This document shows, in pieces, positions 37,601 to 44,963 of a stretch of DNA of 59,813 nucleotides. The stretch is from the NCBI GenBank assembly GCA_937959275.1, contig CALGLU010000038.1:1-59813 (forward strand), read 5' to 3'. A model generated the notes under the pieces. That model was not told the origin of the DNA. It did no database searches and worked only from the letters and a program-made list of their open reading frames with translations. Both the position numbers and the translations under genes were made by a program. Origin of the DNA: an uncultured Saprospiraceae bacterium (GTDB lineage Bacteria > Bacteroidota > Bacteroidia > Chitinophagales > Saprospiraceae). Numbering within the stretch: the first letter of the stretch is position 1; every line of letters starts with the position of its first letter.

Positions 37601-38018
37601 CAGTGAGGCTACTATCGAGATGGTATTCAAAGCAACACAGGCAGGGCAGTTAAGTGATATGATAAGCTTGCACCAAGAGGGATTATCAGCAGAAGCATAT
37701 CAAGGAGAGGACTTATCTATCCATGATTTAGATTTACGATTTACGCAAGCAGTTGATCAGTTTGTGGTCGGACAAAACTTACCGAATCCTTTTACGTCAA
37801 CGACAACGATTCAGTTAGATGTACCTCAATCAGGACTTGTAAGTGTTAGCATTTTTGATGTATCAGGTAAGCGTGTTTATGATAAAGAAGAGACATTAAG
37901 CAAAGGGCAGCACCAGTGGAAACTGCATGCAGATGAGTTGCAAGGTGATGGCTTGATGTATTACCACGTCAGATATGGTCAAACAGTAGAAATGAGAAAA
38001 ATGATTTTATTAAAATAA
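31635..38018 (+). CDS. Giant T9SS surface protein with Asp-Ser/Thr hexad array, dockerin-like and type A sorting domains
   Basis: A 2127-residue secreted protein. Order: signal peptide (1-~29); Cys-rich domain A (~36-165); short DTM-rich stretch (~174-197); a ~180-residue beta domain; a long D[S/T] hexad array (~433-860); a cohesin-like segment near 870-960; Cys-rich copies B (~980-1094) and C (~1102-1241); Cys/HYR-like domains to ~1700; a CarboxypepD_reg-like segment (AGSVRTPVGDGLSDVQITL, ~1726); a dockerin-like domain (~1790-1849, GVSTLDLVLIQQHILG); a cohesin-like beta domain; and a type A T9SS sorting domain (~2049-2127, NLPNPFTSTTTIQLD to MRKMILLK). Adhesion or matrix structure is likely. 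The central array is not recognised. Strong terminator downstream; neighbours are other surface proteins. Confidence 0.85.
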   Translation: MKKIIVSALTTLLSASLLIGIVSLSTSSVVEELVDCPESVTIDPTNVFDAQSGFYLVQASDVITEVTENQICLIRAIDFDMGPIVSDMDTLMDGGQIIYPFANSCVMTDDMVVVESDSSGNTTSIDTVQFVVCEQTIAICEAELGQIDLVVLEQNSDNVIIDMCRVSLMLGQAADTMMVDSMMTVDTMMMDTMMVDPGGGNGTVFGTGAMPCSLGNNQISLRATFEDDVQTSGVETTLLDDVIIVNIGGNPEIVSINEIWDINISHQEVNFIWNPTGSVDPRTIRPNQFYRFYFDFGTAINQIENVQVDNALEGNPTVILLSDNIVLIQWGPGTSIGPTFDARVFLDLETCDRIEEDRPDDMMNGGGVDTMVVTPPVSDQVDTSVDCDNLTGFSFELSELSDSSFNVTETFVETDTAPILGFAFDGVESTSETVLVIDSMIRLDSTFVVDSIAVTQTRIVIDTTLALDSTSLGTQQVIIMDTTFIRDTTFVMDTLNFTVDSNFIVDSLLVVDQTILSIDSMIIMDTIVTIDSIFMTETIVTYDTMTVFQDEIEFDTIITNIDSMIVDNVTVFDTMFMIDSMLVVVDSMTSIDSTVMEMMVFQTIDTTSVINTTTQIDTMFSLDSMFVDNTMTVFDTIYNINTTFTVDEQVVIDELFIFQVVYDVDTTFTFDTMTVVEDVMIPDSVLVFQNILTAIDTGTVISTRTRIDSLFDIDTVTMIGDIQVIDSILQFDTIFSIDSMIVMETVLTFDTTLTIFDTTFNSDGSIDMLTPIAFAIDTTEMMQDVVVFDTMSMLDSMFVMTINTVADTSFTFIRTLIGVDSMMVMDTLLVIDSTFTQQSILRENGMFLIESILTVDSSLVDLVDYNVVNGDTICGSLVMGQIEGLNQLSYTLSWNIGEYELISCRSGDVPLFDCESTMSDPLTGTISASQDSISVTLLQDTELAEYCFEVLDDSIDSPNAVQIEQAYNNARTLVERELLSVNSGISLSDFGVQETEVLSNDGLTSFVVNRCIVYGTNFDLGGVTTDGLTMGYRFLAGCAPDGINSENIEYQICGSTIQTCCDDLGTKDVVLISFTNEGIINQCRFPVTVSDNLRSCNPIATFDCVDETTVTTDDITNNGDGTFTIGLETFGLGGSADHCIIKSIDYDAGPIRLSTGDLVVIDGRIAYNAIGCTTDDRFIEEIRDQDGNLVEQRQFDYVLCDNSLDFCCEDFDNLELTIVTQPINGTVITQTCPINVNIQDASLSISCMPIQVSCIDDINDESLRPDVLSSGLCSISADLLFIDDQSALDTCGIGVMNRTWFIDDNGDGQLSAVEVSCEQAITVVATESFSPISIRWPISRRSNAIASGLVLTCSDSTNFTSAVSDSIDIRGPLFCSSDDEFGIPTWCDPACQLIGYSSEITTIASQTDACAEIRVTHTVIDWCTYISLGQPEDAEVDIDPSNFEVISDLRDGCQDCGADGPQTYLRYRADALNVDGIYRYLQILQIEDDARPIIDAPETIFVSTSRTVDNFGNILACEGRDSFTVSASDVCGMAELSGELTWDIRVRNWLALPVADENGQSSYNFTGNSATIDTRFGDEGFTYFVSIDVRDACGNRASHTTTIEFEDIDPPVAACQTESANIVVRDSMVNTIQASDFDLGSSDNCTIDNSLRFSIVRAGEEPISPRAVNFGTQQSIDITCNNYESYTSMDVWVWDLNFNGTFCSVNLNYDAQCGDVVIDTTASIIAGSVRTPVGDGLSDVQITLSTSAGNDANFPKVIRTDDNGAYSLVNNPRSQDYQLSASLNNNVLQGVSTLDLVLIQQHILGIEVFEDTFKVLAADADASSSVSVSDIIVFRNVIVGIETSFPNSNSWLVIPADQTFIDPLSPWPFMTEINITDLEDDLSDQDFIAIKIGDVNYSADVSGLATAEVREGESLTIVAEDRYVEEGELVRVSLTIPDANDLLGFQFDLDHPGLTAESIQSALPWHISNARMAADHTVFSWNDKTAVSGSEATIEMVFKATQAGQLSDMISLHQEGLSAEAYQGEDLSIHDLDLRFTQAVDQFVVGQNLPNPFTSTTTIQLDVPQSGLVSVSIFDVSGKRVYDKEETLSKGQHQWKLHADELQGDGLMYYHVRYGQTVEMRKMILLK
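32931..34215 (+). repeat. In-gene D[S/T]-hexad repeat array
   Basis: About 425 codons encode units of roughly six residues, h-D-[S/T]-[M/T/I]-h-h (h hydrophobic), for example IDSMIR, LDSTFV and VDSIAV. I count 43 Asp-Ser or Asp-Thr pairs. The triplet VFQ or IFQ recurs four times between some blocks. Cysteine is absent. At the DNA level the units are GATA/GACA-rich but have drifted, so the array is old rather than freshly expanded. Confidence 0.8.
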
Positions 38019-38041
38019 AAAAGTAAAATCGAATCAGAGAT

Positions 38042-38080
38042 AAGGGCTGCTTAAACTATGTTTAGGTGGCCCTTCCTTTT
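38042..38080 (+). terminator. Rho-independent terminator of the giant gene
   Basis: A 15-bp stem (38042-38056 with 38060-38074; one mismatch and two G-U pairs) with a 3-base loop is followed by TTCCTTTT. It lies 24 bp after the stop at 38018. Confidence 0.75.
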
Positions 38081-38089
38081 AAAGCAATG

Positions 38090-38129
38090 GATCCTTGAAG
38101 TTATGAACTTCAATGCAATACGATTGAGA
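38090..38129 (+). repeat. Palindromic 40-bp repeat, copy 1 (3' side of HYR/SprB gene)
   Basis: The core is a perfect inverted repeat TTGAAGTT-ATG-AACTTCAA (38095-38113), followed by TGCAATACGATTG. The same element occurs in the same orientation at 41069-41108, on the other side of the minus-strand gene 38157-40694. Confidence 0.8.
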
Positions 38130-38156
38130 ATAATAAAATCAGCTCTCAATCACCCA

Positions 38157-40694
38157 TCAATTACAAGCAAAGATCTCCGCCAAATACACAGCCTGCGCCG
38201 CAACCTCAAACCCCGCCGTCATCTCGATATGCTGCCCCGCTCTAAACTCCACAGCCGCTCCCGTACCAACAGTACCATACGCAGTAATTGTCTGCTTAGC
38301 ATAATATTGATTAGTCACAATAGCTGAAGGAAAGATCCGATTGTCAGGACAGTAGCAAGGCTGTACTTCAACAGTGAATGTACACTGAGCACTTGGATTG
38401 CCTGACAAATCATAGGCTTGACACGTCACTGTATGTGACCCCACTAAAAAGGTAGATCCCGACGCTATAGAGCACAACACATAATCAATCCCGCAGTCAT
38501 CAGTCGGTGACATAGACGCTTCTGCCAACGCTTGATAATGCACAACAGTACCGCTACAATAGGGCTCATCTGCATCAAAGACAAACACAGGCCCTGTACA
38601 ACTTACTATAGGATTCGTGTTATCAGTAATTGTGGAAACCATCCTCGTCTCTGAGTATGTACAGCCAATCGCATCAGTCACCGTCACAGTATAGCTGCCC
38701 GGCACTAGGCCAGAGATATCTTGTGTCATCGCCCCATTTGACCAAGCATAGCTATAAGGCGGAATACCACCCGAAGGCGTCGCATCAATGGCTCCATCGC
38801 CAACTCCTGCACAGCTTTCGTCTGTGATCGCACCAGCATTAATATAAAGATCAGAAGAATAAACCTCCACACCAAAAGAGCACTGCAAGCTAACATTGCC
38901 AGCAAGATCAAGCGCGTTGCATATAACTGTTGTTGACCCTAAAGGGAAATTACTCCCAGAGGCTGGACTGCAAATAGTGGCAGTTACACCACAGTTATCA
39001 GTGGCCATCATCGATGCCTCAACGTGAGCTTGAAAGTTGACGATGGCTGCGTCGCAATTGCCCGTATTAACCATTTCAAAAATGGGGTCACCTGTACAGC
39101 TGACAACAGGACTTGTCGTATCAACAGTTGTCCCAACCATCCTCGTCTCTGAGTAGGTACAGCCAATTGCATCAGTCACCGTCACAGTATAGCTGCCCGG
39201 CACTAGGCCAGAGATATCTTGCGTCATCGCCCCATTTGACCAAGCATAGCTATAAGGCGGAATACCACCCGAAGGCGTCGCATCAATAGCTCCATCGCCA
39301 ACTCCTGCACAGCTTTCGTCTGTGATCGCACCAGCATTTATATAAAGATCAGAAGAATAAACCTCCACACCAAAAGAGCACTGCAAGCTAACATTACCAG
39401 CAAGATCAAGCGCGTTGCATGTCACCGTAGTTGAACCCAAAGGAAAGCTGCTCCCAGAGGTAGGGCTACAAATTATGGCAGACACACCACAGTTATCCGT
39501 TGCCATCATGGATGCCTCCACATCAGCTTGAAAGTTGATAATGGCAGCATCACAATTTCCAGCGTTTACGATTTCAAAAAAACTGGGACCTGTACAACTC
39601 ACTACAGGACTTGTAACATCAACTATTGTCTCCACTGTCCCTGTCGAAGAATAAGTGCAACCAGCATTATCAGTCACCGTAACTGTATAACTGCCTGGTG
39701 CCAATCCACTGATATCCTCAGTTGTCGCCCCATTAGACCAAGCATAACTAAATGGAAAATTATTGCCTGTGCGAACAGCATCGATTGCACCATCATTAGC
39801 ACCAGCACAGCTCTCATCAGTTACGCCACTAACTGCATCTATAAAAAGTGTTGGCGGGTTGACATTGGCAGTAAAGGTACACTGTTGGCTTGCGTTCCCA
39901 GCGAAATCATAAGCGATACAGACAACGGCTGTTTGTCCTAATGGAAATACACTACCTGAGGCCGGTGAACAAATCACCGCATCAATCCCACAATCATCCG
40001 TCGCATTCATCGATGCTTCTACTATTGCCTGAAATATGATTTTACCTTGATTACAGGTACTACCCGTATTGACAGAGACACCAAATCCACCACCAGTACA
40101 ACTCACCACTGGATCCGTAACATCAGCAGTTGTCCCGACCATTCTAGTTTCTGCATAAGTACAACCAATTGCATCTGTAACAGTGACCGTATATGATCCT
40201 GGTATTAAGCCAGATATATCTTGTGTCGTTGCTCCAGTTGACCAAGCATAGCTATATGGAGGTGTGCCACCCGAAGGCGTCGCATCAATTGCTCCATCTG
40301 CTGCGCCTACACAACTCACATCAGTGATCGCTCCCGCATTAATGTAGAGGTCCGAGGCGAACACATCAACGCCAAATGAGCACTGCAGGCTTGAGTTGCC
40401 TGCTACATCATAGGCGATACAAGTGACTGTAGATTGACCCAATGGAAAAGTACTGCCAGATGCAGGTGAACAAATCACCGTCGTTGCGCTACAATTATCA
40501 GTTGGGCTCATAGACGCTTCAACGTGAGCTTGAAAGTTGATGATGGCTGCGTCACAATTACCAGTATTCACCAATTCGAAAATGGGGTCACCTGTGCAGC
40601 TGACGACTGGGCCAGTCACATCAGGATTACAAGATTGTGCAACGATGAAAGCATTTGATAGCAAACATAAAAAGACGAGTATAAGATTTTTCAT
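38157..40694 (-). CDS. Secreted HYR/SprB-repeat protein with coathanger-type C-terminus
   Basis: An 845-residue exported protein (signal peptide 1-19, cleavage near VAQ). Five HYR-like domains (each starting near VSCTG) alternate with four SprB repeats, e.g. SCVGAADGAIDATPSGG and PYSYAWSTGATTQDISGL, PGSYTVTVTDAIGCTY. The C-terminal ~65 residues (TITAYGTVGTGAAVEFRAG, MTAGFEVAAQAVYLAE, ending FACN) match the '3-coathanger stack/GCx' type ending that replaces the usual sorting domain in Saprospiria-like proteins, so T9SS export is likely. SprB in Flavobacterium is the mobile gliding adhesin; this protein shares only the repeat. A near-identical 498-bp duplication lies in its middle. The gene is bracketed by 40-bp palindromic direct repeats. 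Confidence 0.87.
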   Translation of the reverse strand: MKNLILVFLCLLSNAFIVAQSCNPDVTGPVVSCTGDPIFELVNTGNCDAAIINFQAHVEASMSPTDNCSATTVICSPASGSTFPLGQSTVTCIAYDVAGNSSLQCSFGVDVFASDLYINAGAITDVSCVGAADGAIDATPSGGTPPYSYAWSTGATTQDISGLIPGSYTVTVTDAIGCTYAETRMVGTTADVTDPVVSCTGGGFGVSVNTGSTCNQGKIIFQAIVEASMNATDDCGIDAVICSPASGSVFPLGQTAVVCIAYDFAGNASQQCTFTANVNPPTLFIDAVSGVTDESCAGANDGAIDAVRTGNNFPFSYAWSNGATTEDISGLAPGSYTVTVTDNAGCTYSSTGTVETIVDVTSPVVSCTGPSFFEIVNAGNCDAAIINFQADVEASMMATDNCGVSAIICSPTSGSSFPLGSTTVTCNALDLAGNVSLQCSFGVEVYSSDLYINAGAITDESCAGVGDGAIDATPSGGIPPYSYAWSNGAMTQDISGLVPGSYTVTVTDAIGCTYSETRMVGTTVDTTSPVVSCTGDPIFEMVNTGNCDAAIVNFQAHVEASMMATDNCGVTATICSPASGSNFPLGSTTVICNALDLAGNVSLQCSFGVEVYSSDLYINAGAITDESCAGVGDGAIDATPSGGIPPYSYAWSNGAMTQDISGLVPGSYTVTVTDAIGCTYSETRMVSTITDNTNPIVSCTGPVFVFDADEPYCSGTVVHYQALAEASMSPTDDCGIDYVLCSIASGSTFLVGSHTVTCQAYDLSGNPSAQCTFTVEVQPCYCPDNRIFPSAIVTNQYYAKQTITAYGTVGTGAAVEFRAGQHIEMTAGFEVAAQAVYLAEIFACN
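38636..39428 (-). repeat. Intragenic tandem duplication, 498-bp period
   Basis: Blocks 38636-38930 and 39134-39428 are nearly identical, and the DNA between and after them aligns at lower identity with the same 498-bp (166-codon) offset. Each unit is one SprB repeat plus one HYR domain. The near identity suggests recent duplication or gene conversion. Confidence 0.85.
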
Positions 40695-41068
40695 AATACA
40701 GTTGTATAAGGTTGTATAAGGTGAAGAAACGGAAAATTTGGTGTAACAACAATTAGTTGTCTAGTTCATGGCTGTTATTGAATATACTAAAAATATTGGG
40801 TACGCTTATAATAGATTTAGTAATTGAGTTTTAATGTGTTCCACATTAAGTTAAGATCTTAATGTCAGTTTGGTATAGTCTAGGAAATTAGATCCATTGT
40901 AGACGTTTTTTTATTGATATCCAATTTAACTAGATAAGCACTTAGCTAGTTAATGCTATAATCAAAATCATGAAATCCTTTAATCCTAGAAATCATAGTT
41001 CAGACAGAGCAGAATTTGTGCTGTCGCATTAAGATTCTATTTTCAAAATAGATTAAAATTATTCTATT
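40695..41068. other. Intergenic region upstream of the HYR/SprB gene
   Basis: No gene is seen. A tandem TTGTATAAGG pair sits at 40704-40723. A short imperfect hairpin, GACAGAGCA/TGCTGTC, lies near 41000-41030. The promoter of the HYR/SprB gene must be here, but no good TAnnTTTG was found. Confidence 0.4.
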
Positions 41069-41108
41069 GATCCTTGAAGTTTACAACTTCAATGCAATAT
41101 GATTGCGA
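41069..41108 (+). repeat. Palindromic 40-bp repeat, copy 2 (5' side of HYR/SprB gene)
   Basis: The core TTGAAGTT-TAC-AACTTCAA (41074-41092) is identical to copy 1 except for the 3-base spacer; the flanking GATCC and TGCAATATGATTG are also shared. The distance between copies is 2979 bp. Confidence 0.8.
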
Positions 41109-41173
41109 AAGAAGACATTGATCAGTGGGCTTACGATTTAAATCTATTGACAAACTGAAATATCTTCTTTTAA

Positions 41174-42637
41174 TTAAAAATAAACAGGCCGTCTCACCTC
41201 CGCAATATATTTTGCCAAATGCAAAACCTGTTGTGTATAACCAAACTCATTATCATACCACACATAAAGGACAGCTGTCTTACCATCATCTGAGATCAAT
41301 GTAGAGTGACTATCAAAAATACTACAGCAATAATTACCTTGAATATCGCTCGATACAAGTTCTTTTTCTACGCTGTATCTGATCTGCTCGACAAGGTTGC
41401 CATTGAGAGCTGCATCTTTCATCACAGCATTCAAAGACTCTTTTGTGACAGCTTCTTTTAATTCTACAGAGATAATCGCGAGCGAACCATTGGGGGTGGG
41501 GACACGGACTGCATTCGCAGTAATTTTATCTTTTAATGCAGGGATGACTTTCATAATGGCTGTGCCTGACTTAGTCTCGGTGATGACCATATTTAATGCA
41601 GCAGATCGACCACGTCTGTGTTTAGAATGCATGTTGTCCAATAAGTTTTGGTCATTGGTATAGGCATGCACAGATTGCATATGACCTTTGACAATACCAT
41701 ACGCATCGTCTAAGACTTTGAGGACAGGGACCATGGCATTCGTCGTGCAAGAGCAGGCAGACCAAACCGATTCATCAGCCGGTGATAGTTCAGCATGATT
41801 AACTCCAAACACCACATTAGGTGCGTCATCAGCAGGCGCTGTCAATAATACTTTTGCAACGCCTTTGGATTTTAGATGTAGACTCAATGCTTCTCTATCT
41901 CTATAAGCTCCAGTGTTATCAATAACCAATGCATTTTTGATCCCATAGCTTGTGTAATCAATCGTTGATGGATCGGTGCTTTGGATCATGTGCACGATTT
42001 GTCCATTGATATTCAATGCTTTTTTATCGGGTGTTATATCGATAACTCCAGAAAACTGCCCGTGTATTGAATCCATTCTCAACAGATCTGCTCTTTTCAG
42101 TAACTGTTCTGTAGTTGTATCTCTGGTGACGATAGCTCTTAATCTTAGCTGCTGACCTTTACCCGTTTTTTTGATAATTTCTCTAGCACATAACCTACCT
42201 ATACGACCAAATCCATAAAGGATAACATCCGTAGGACTGCCAATAGGCAAATCTTTCTTGTTGATGAAATCTGCTAATTTGTCTTGTAAAAATTCCTTCT
42301 GAGAAAGTAAATATTGACGATCAGATTGCCATTGATCGGCCAGCTTACCGATGTCTATTTTTGAAGGGATGAGGTTTAGCTTGCACAGATGCTCAGCTAG
42401 GTCAGCTGTCACTTGTATATTGATCGGTCGCTTAACTACCTTTTTTGCATAATCATGAAAATGAAGTATTTCTGATGGAGAAGAGTCAATTAGAGGGTTT
42501 CTAAAAATGACAAGTTCTACACCTTTTTCATACATCAACTTACCAATACAGGCAATCAAACGAACTGCATGCGTGTTTTGAGTGACCCAAGTATCAAATG
42601 TCTTCGTGTATTCTTTTTGGATTATTTTGTCTGTCAT
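41174..42637 (-). CDS. gap: Glyceraldehyde-3-phosphate dehydrogenase, long form
   Basis: A 487-residue GAPDH oxidising glyceraldehyde-3-phosphate to 1,3-bisphosphoglycerate. The NAD-binding motif is YGFGRIGRL (141-149). The catalytic cysteine is C297 in SCSCTTN-like ACSCTTN, where most enzymes have ASCTTN, and the catalytic-domain motif RVPTPNGSLAII and the C-terminal WYDNEFGYTQQV are present. A ~135-residue N-terminal extension, absent from the usual 335-residue enzyme, precedes the Rossmann fold; it has no recognised motif. Such long forms are known in Bacteroidota and may act in the gluconeogenic direction or with NADP, which is not settled here. It is monocistronic with a likely promoter at 42666-42673. 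Confidence 0.9.
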   Translation of the reverse strand: MTDKIIQKEYTKTFDTWVTQNTHAVRLIACIGKLMYEKGVELVIFRNPLIDSSPSEILHFHDYAKKVVKRPINIQVTADLAEHLCKLNLIPSKIDIGKLADQWQSDRQYLLSQKEFLQDKLADFINKKDLPIGSPTDVILYGFGRIGRLCAREIIKKTGKGQQLRLRAIVTRDTTTEQLLKRADLLRMDSIHGQFSGVIDITPDKKALNINGQIVHMIQSTDPSTIDYTSYGIKNALVIDNTGAYRDREALSLHLKSKGVAKVLLTAPADDAPNVVFGVNHAELSPADESVWSACSCTTNAMVPVLKVLDDAYGIVKGHMQSVHAYTNDQNLLDNMHSKHRRGRSAALNMVITETKSGTAIMKVIPALKDKITANAVRVPTPNGSLAIISVELKEAVTKESLNAVMKDAALNGNLVEQIRYSVEKELVSSDIQGNYCCSIFDSHSTLISDDGKTAVLYVWYDNEFGYTQQVLHLAKYIAEVRRPVYF

Positions 42638-42665
42638 GTTAAGTCTTTCGTATCATTTGGTGGGG

Positions 42666-42673
42666 CAAAGATA
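42666..42673 (-). promoter_or_regulatory. -7 element for gap
   Basis: TATCTTTG on the minus strand matches TAnnTTTG and would start transcription about 22 nt before the ATG at 42637. The -33 position is TTT instead of TTG. Confidence 0.45.
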
Positions 42674-43349
42674 GACATGAATTCAGAATGTGGAAATAAA
42701 TATTACTTAATCGAATATATTATTGATTGTTTCCCAATCAAGACCGAGTTGATTAGCAAACCATTTTATTACCAATAAAGAAAAAAATCGGTATAATCAA
42801 CATCTTGGATGAATTCTTAAGTTAGCTTTACGTCACTTTTGTCTTGACACAAAAGTAACCAAAAAGTCAAGACTGTATTGTTTTCTTAACGCTCCAAACC
42901 ATTCTTTTCCCTAAACTGAAAAAACTCGCGAAAGGATGAAGTATTTAATGTAGACTAAATATGTGCAAGATGCTTTGTCACTTTTGATAGGAGTCTATTT
43001 CGCTCAGACAGTTTTCAGTTTTTGACGAGAAAAAAATTATTTTCCGCTAAAAACAATAAGGTCACTTGGTAGTCCATAAAGATCCCGTTCGTAAACTATA
43101 TATTATTTATTCATAGGTAGTTTAGCGAACAGTGGCGATGGCCTGACAAATATGCGGAGCAGATTACTTGTCATTGATCCTGCCTACCGGCAGGCAGGTT
43201 TTGGTTACTTTTCATCAAGGAAAAGTAACAAATAATTTCACTAAATCTTTTTCAACCAATCGACGTATAGTTAGAATTCCGAAAGACTTTTATAATTCTT
43301 CAGCTTACTACTTTCTATGTGAATTTCATTAATATAAATTGAAACAACT
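42674..43349. other. Long intergenic region holding the MITE-like element
   Basis: About 675 bp without a gene. Apart from the MITE-like element it contains 120-160 bp of AT-rich DNA on each side with nothing recognisable. Confidence 0.6.
42832..43229. mobile_element. MITE-like element with ~33-bp inverted ends, no ORF
   Basis: The left end 42832-42866 and the reverse complement of the right end 43197-43229 align over about 33 bp (both read GTxACTTTT...AAAAGTAACCAAAA), each end also being internally palindromic. Inside are a second imperfect hairpin (43087-43098 with 43118-43130) and a CCTGCC/GGCAGG palindrome at 43180-43199. There is no open frame of note. I see no clear target-site duplication. 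A shorter relative lies at 55595-55650. It resembles the non-autonomous or REP-like repeats common in Bacteroidota; transposase partner unknown. Confidence 0.6.
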
Positions 43350-44612
43350 TTAAATATCCAGCTGCAGTTGTGGCTCTTCATACTTAATAAAATAAACAGT
43401 CAAGACAAAAGACAGAATTAAATAAATAGACATCATAATCGTCGCTCCCGGAATAATCGTGTCCATAAAAAACCAACCGCCCAGATATGTCATAACAAAT
43501 ATGCCAAAGACAAGCTTTAAGAATTCTGCTGGCAGCGCTAATGAATGTTTGTCCATCACTGTCGTAAATGCAAAAATAGAAATGAATAAAAACGATACAT
43601 ACATCGCAATGTGTGTGAATTCAAAATCGGCAATATTCGATAAGATATAATAGATCAATACATTGTGAAAGACTAATTGAAACCAACTCCAGATTTGTAA
43701 CTGAATGGAAGCTGGTGTATCATATTTTTTCCTGTTATGGACATCATCAACGATGGCAATAGGGTAGCGCTCTCTCACATCATCAGGACGCCAGCCTGTA
43801 GGCATAAACCATATTTTTAATTTGTCTACCCAATGTGTTGTGCGCCAAGCATCCTTTGCTAAACCCCAGACATGCATGAAGTTGATAATAAAAGGGTTCC
43901 AAGTATTCGCTTGTTTTAGTATGCCGTATACAGGAGGTTCTTCTGCTAGCTCTTCTTGAAATGTGCCAAACCATTTATCCCAAATAATAAATATTTCGGA
44001 AAAATTTTTATCGATATAAATCGGATTAATGGCATGGTGTACTCTATGGTGAGAAGGTGTCACGATGATATGCTCCAAAAATCCCATCTTGTTGATGACT
44101 CGGGTATGATACCAGAACTGTGCAAATAAATGTAAGGGCGATGTAATAGCAATTACCTGAGCAGGCACACCAATCAGCGCAAGCGGTACATAAAGGAAAA
44201 AGTAAACCCCAACGAATGAAGAAATCGTTTGCCGCAGCGCGCAAGCCAAATTAAATTCTTCGCTGCTGTGATGGATGACATGTCGGTTCCACATGATATT
44301 AATCGTATGATTAAATCGATGCGACCAATACCCTGCAAAATCAAGGCCTATGAATGCCAGAATATATAAGGTCACAGATGATTCGATTTGGAAAAGTGCA
44401 ATATGGCCTACCATCCATTTGTAACTGATGATGACAATGGAAAGACCTAATAAGCTTTTCAAAGTATTGGTCATTCCCGAGCATAAACTAGAGATCGTGT
44501 CCATTGGCCTGTTGACTTGCATCCCTAAGAATTTGGCAACAAGTGATTCTAAAATAATTAATAGGACAAACCCTGGGATGGCGTAGGTGAGGACTGTGGC
44601 GTATGCTTCCAT
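43350..44612 (-). CDS. Sterol desaturase/fatty acid hydroxylase family protein
   Basis: A ~420-residue membrane protein of the non-haem di-iron FA hydroxylase family. Metal-binding histidine boxes are visible: HRFNHTI, NRHVIHHSSEEFN and SHHRVHHAINPIYIDKN. Four or more hydrophobic segments surround them, and a C-terminal membrane part (from about VFHNVLIYYILSNIADFEF) is extra compared with short sterol desaturases. This is closest in layout to alkylglycerol monooxygenase-like proteins. I prefer ATG 44612 (MEAYATVLTYAIPGF) to the upstream ATG 44633. The substrate could be an ether lipid, sterol-like or carotenoid compound; no pathway genes are near. It is divergent from the TSP3/dockerin protein. 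Confidence 0.85.
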   Translation of the reverse strand: MEAYATVLTYAIPGFVLLIILESLVAKFLGMQVNRPMDTISSLCSGMTNTLKSLLGLSIVIISYKWMVGHIALFQIESSVTLYILAFIGLDFAGYWSHRFNHTINIMWNRHVIHHSSEEFNLACALRQTISSFVGVYFFLYVPLALIGVPAQVIAITSPLHLFAQFWYHTRVINKMGFLEHIIVTPSHHRVHHAINPIYIDKNFSEIFIIWDKWFGTFQEELAEEPPVYGILKQANTWNPFIINFMHVWGLAKDAWRTTHWVDKLKIWFMPTGWRPDDVRERYPIAIVDDVHNRKKYDTPASIQLQIWSWFQLVFHNVLIYYILSNIADFEFTHIAMYVSFLFISIFAFTTVMDKHSLALPAEFLKLVFGIFVMTYLGGWFFMDTIIPGATIMMSIYLILSFVLTVYFIKYEEPQLQLDI

Positions 44613-44963
44613 TTTATAAACATACAAAATCAATCTTCAATTTTAACCTAAGGCACATGATAAATCACATGCCTACAATATCCGCGGCTGTCATTATTTC
44701 AACAACAACATTACATACTTATGCCATTATTCCAACCATAGCGATATCGGCTCATTGTAATCACGTCATGGCTTTGGCATTTATTCAATCGATTACGGCC
44801 TTCACTCCAATTTTCATTTTCATTTTGATCTGATTTTGCCATTGCGATTGAATTTGTTATTGATATTGACATTGCAATTGATTAATGAGTTGGTATGGTG
44901 ATTGTACTATATCTAATTTTCATTACTTTAATAGGAATATTCTATTATTCAGATTGACATTCT
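44613..44963. other. Divergent intergenic region with degraded ATT-repeat tract
   Basis: No gene. Near 44810-44880 an imperfect hexamer-like tract (ATTTTCATTTTCATTTTGAT, then ATTGxxATTG units) resembles the cleaner microsatellite at 48488-48598. Confidence 0.5.
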
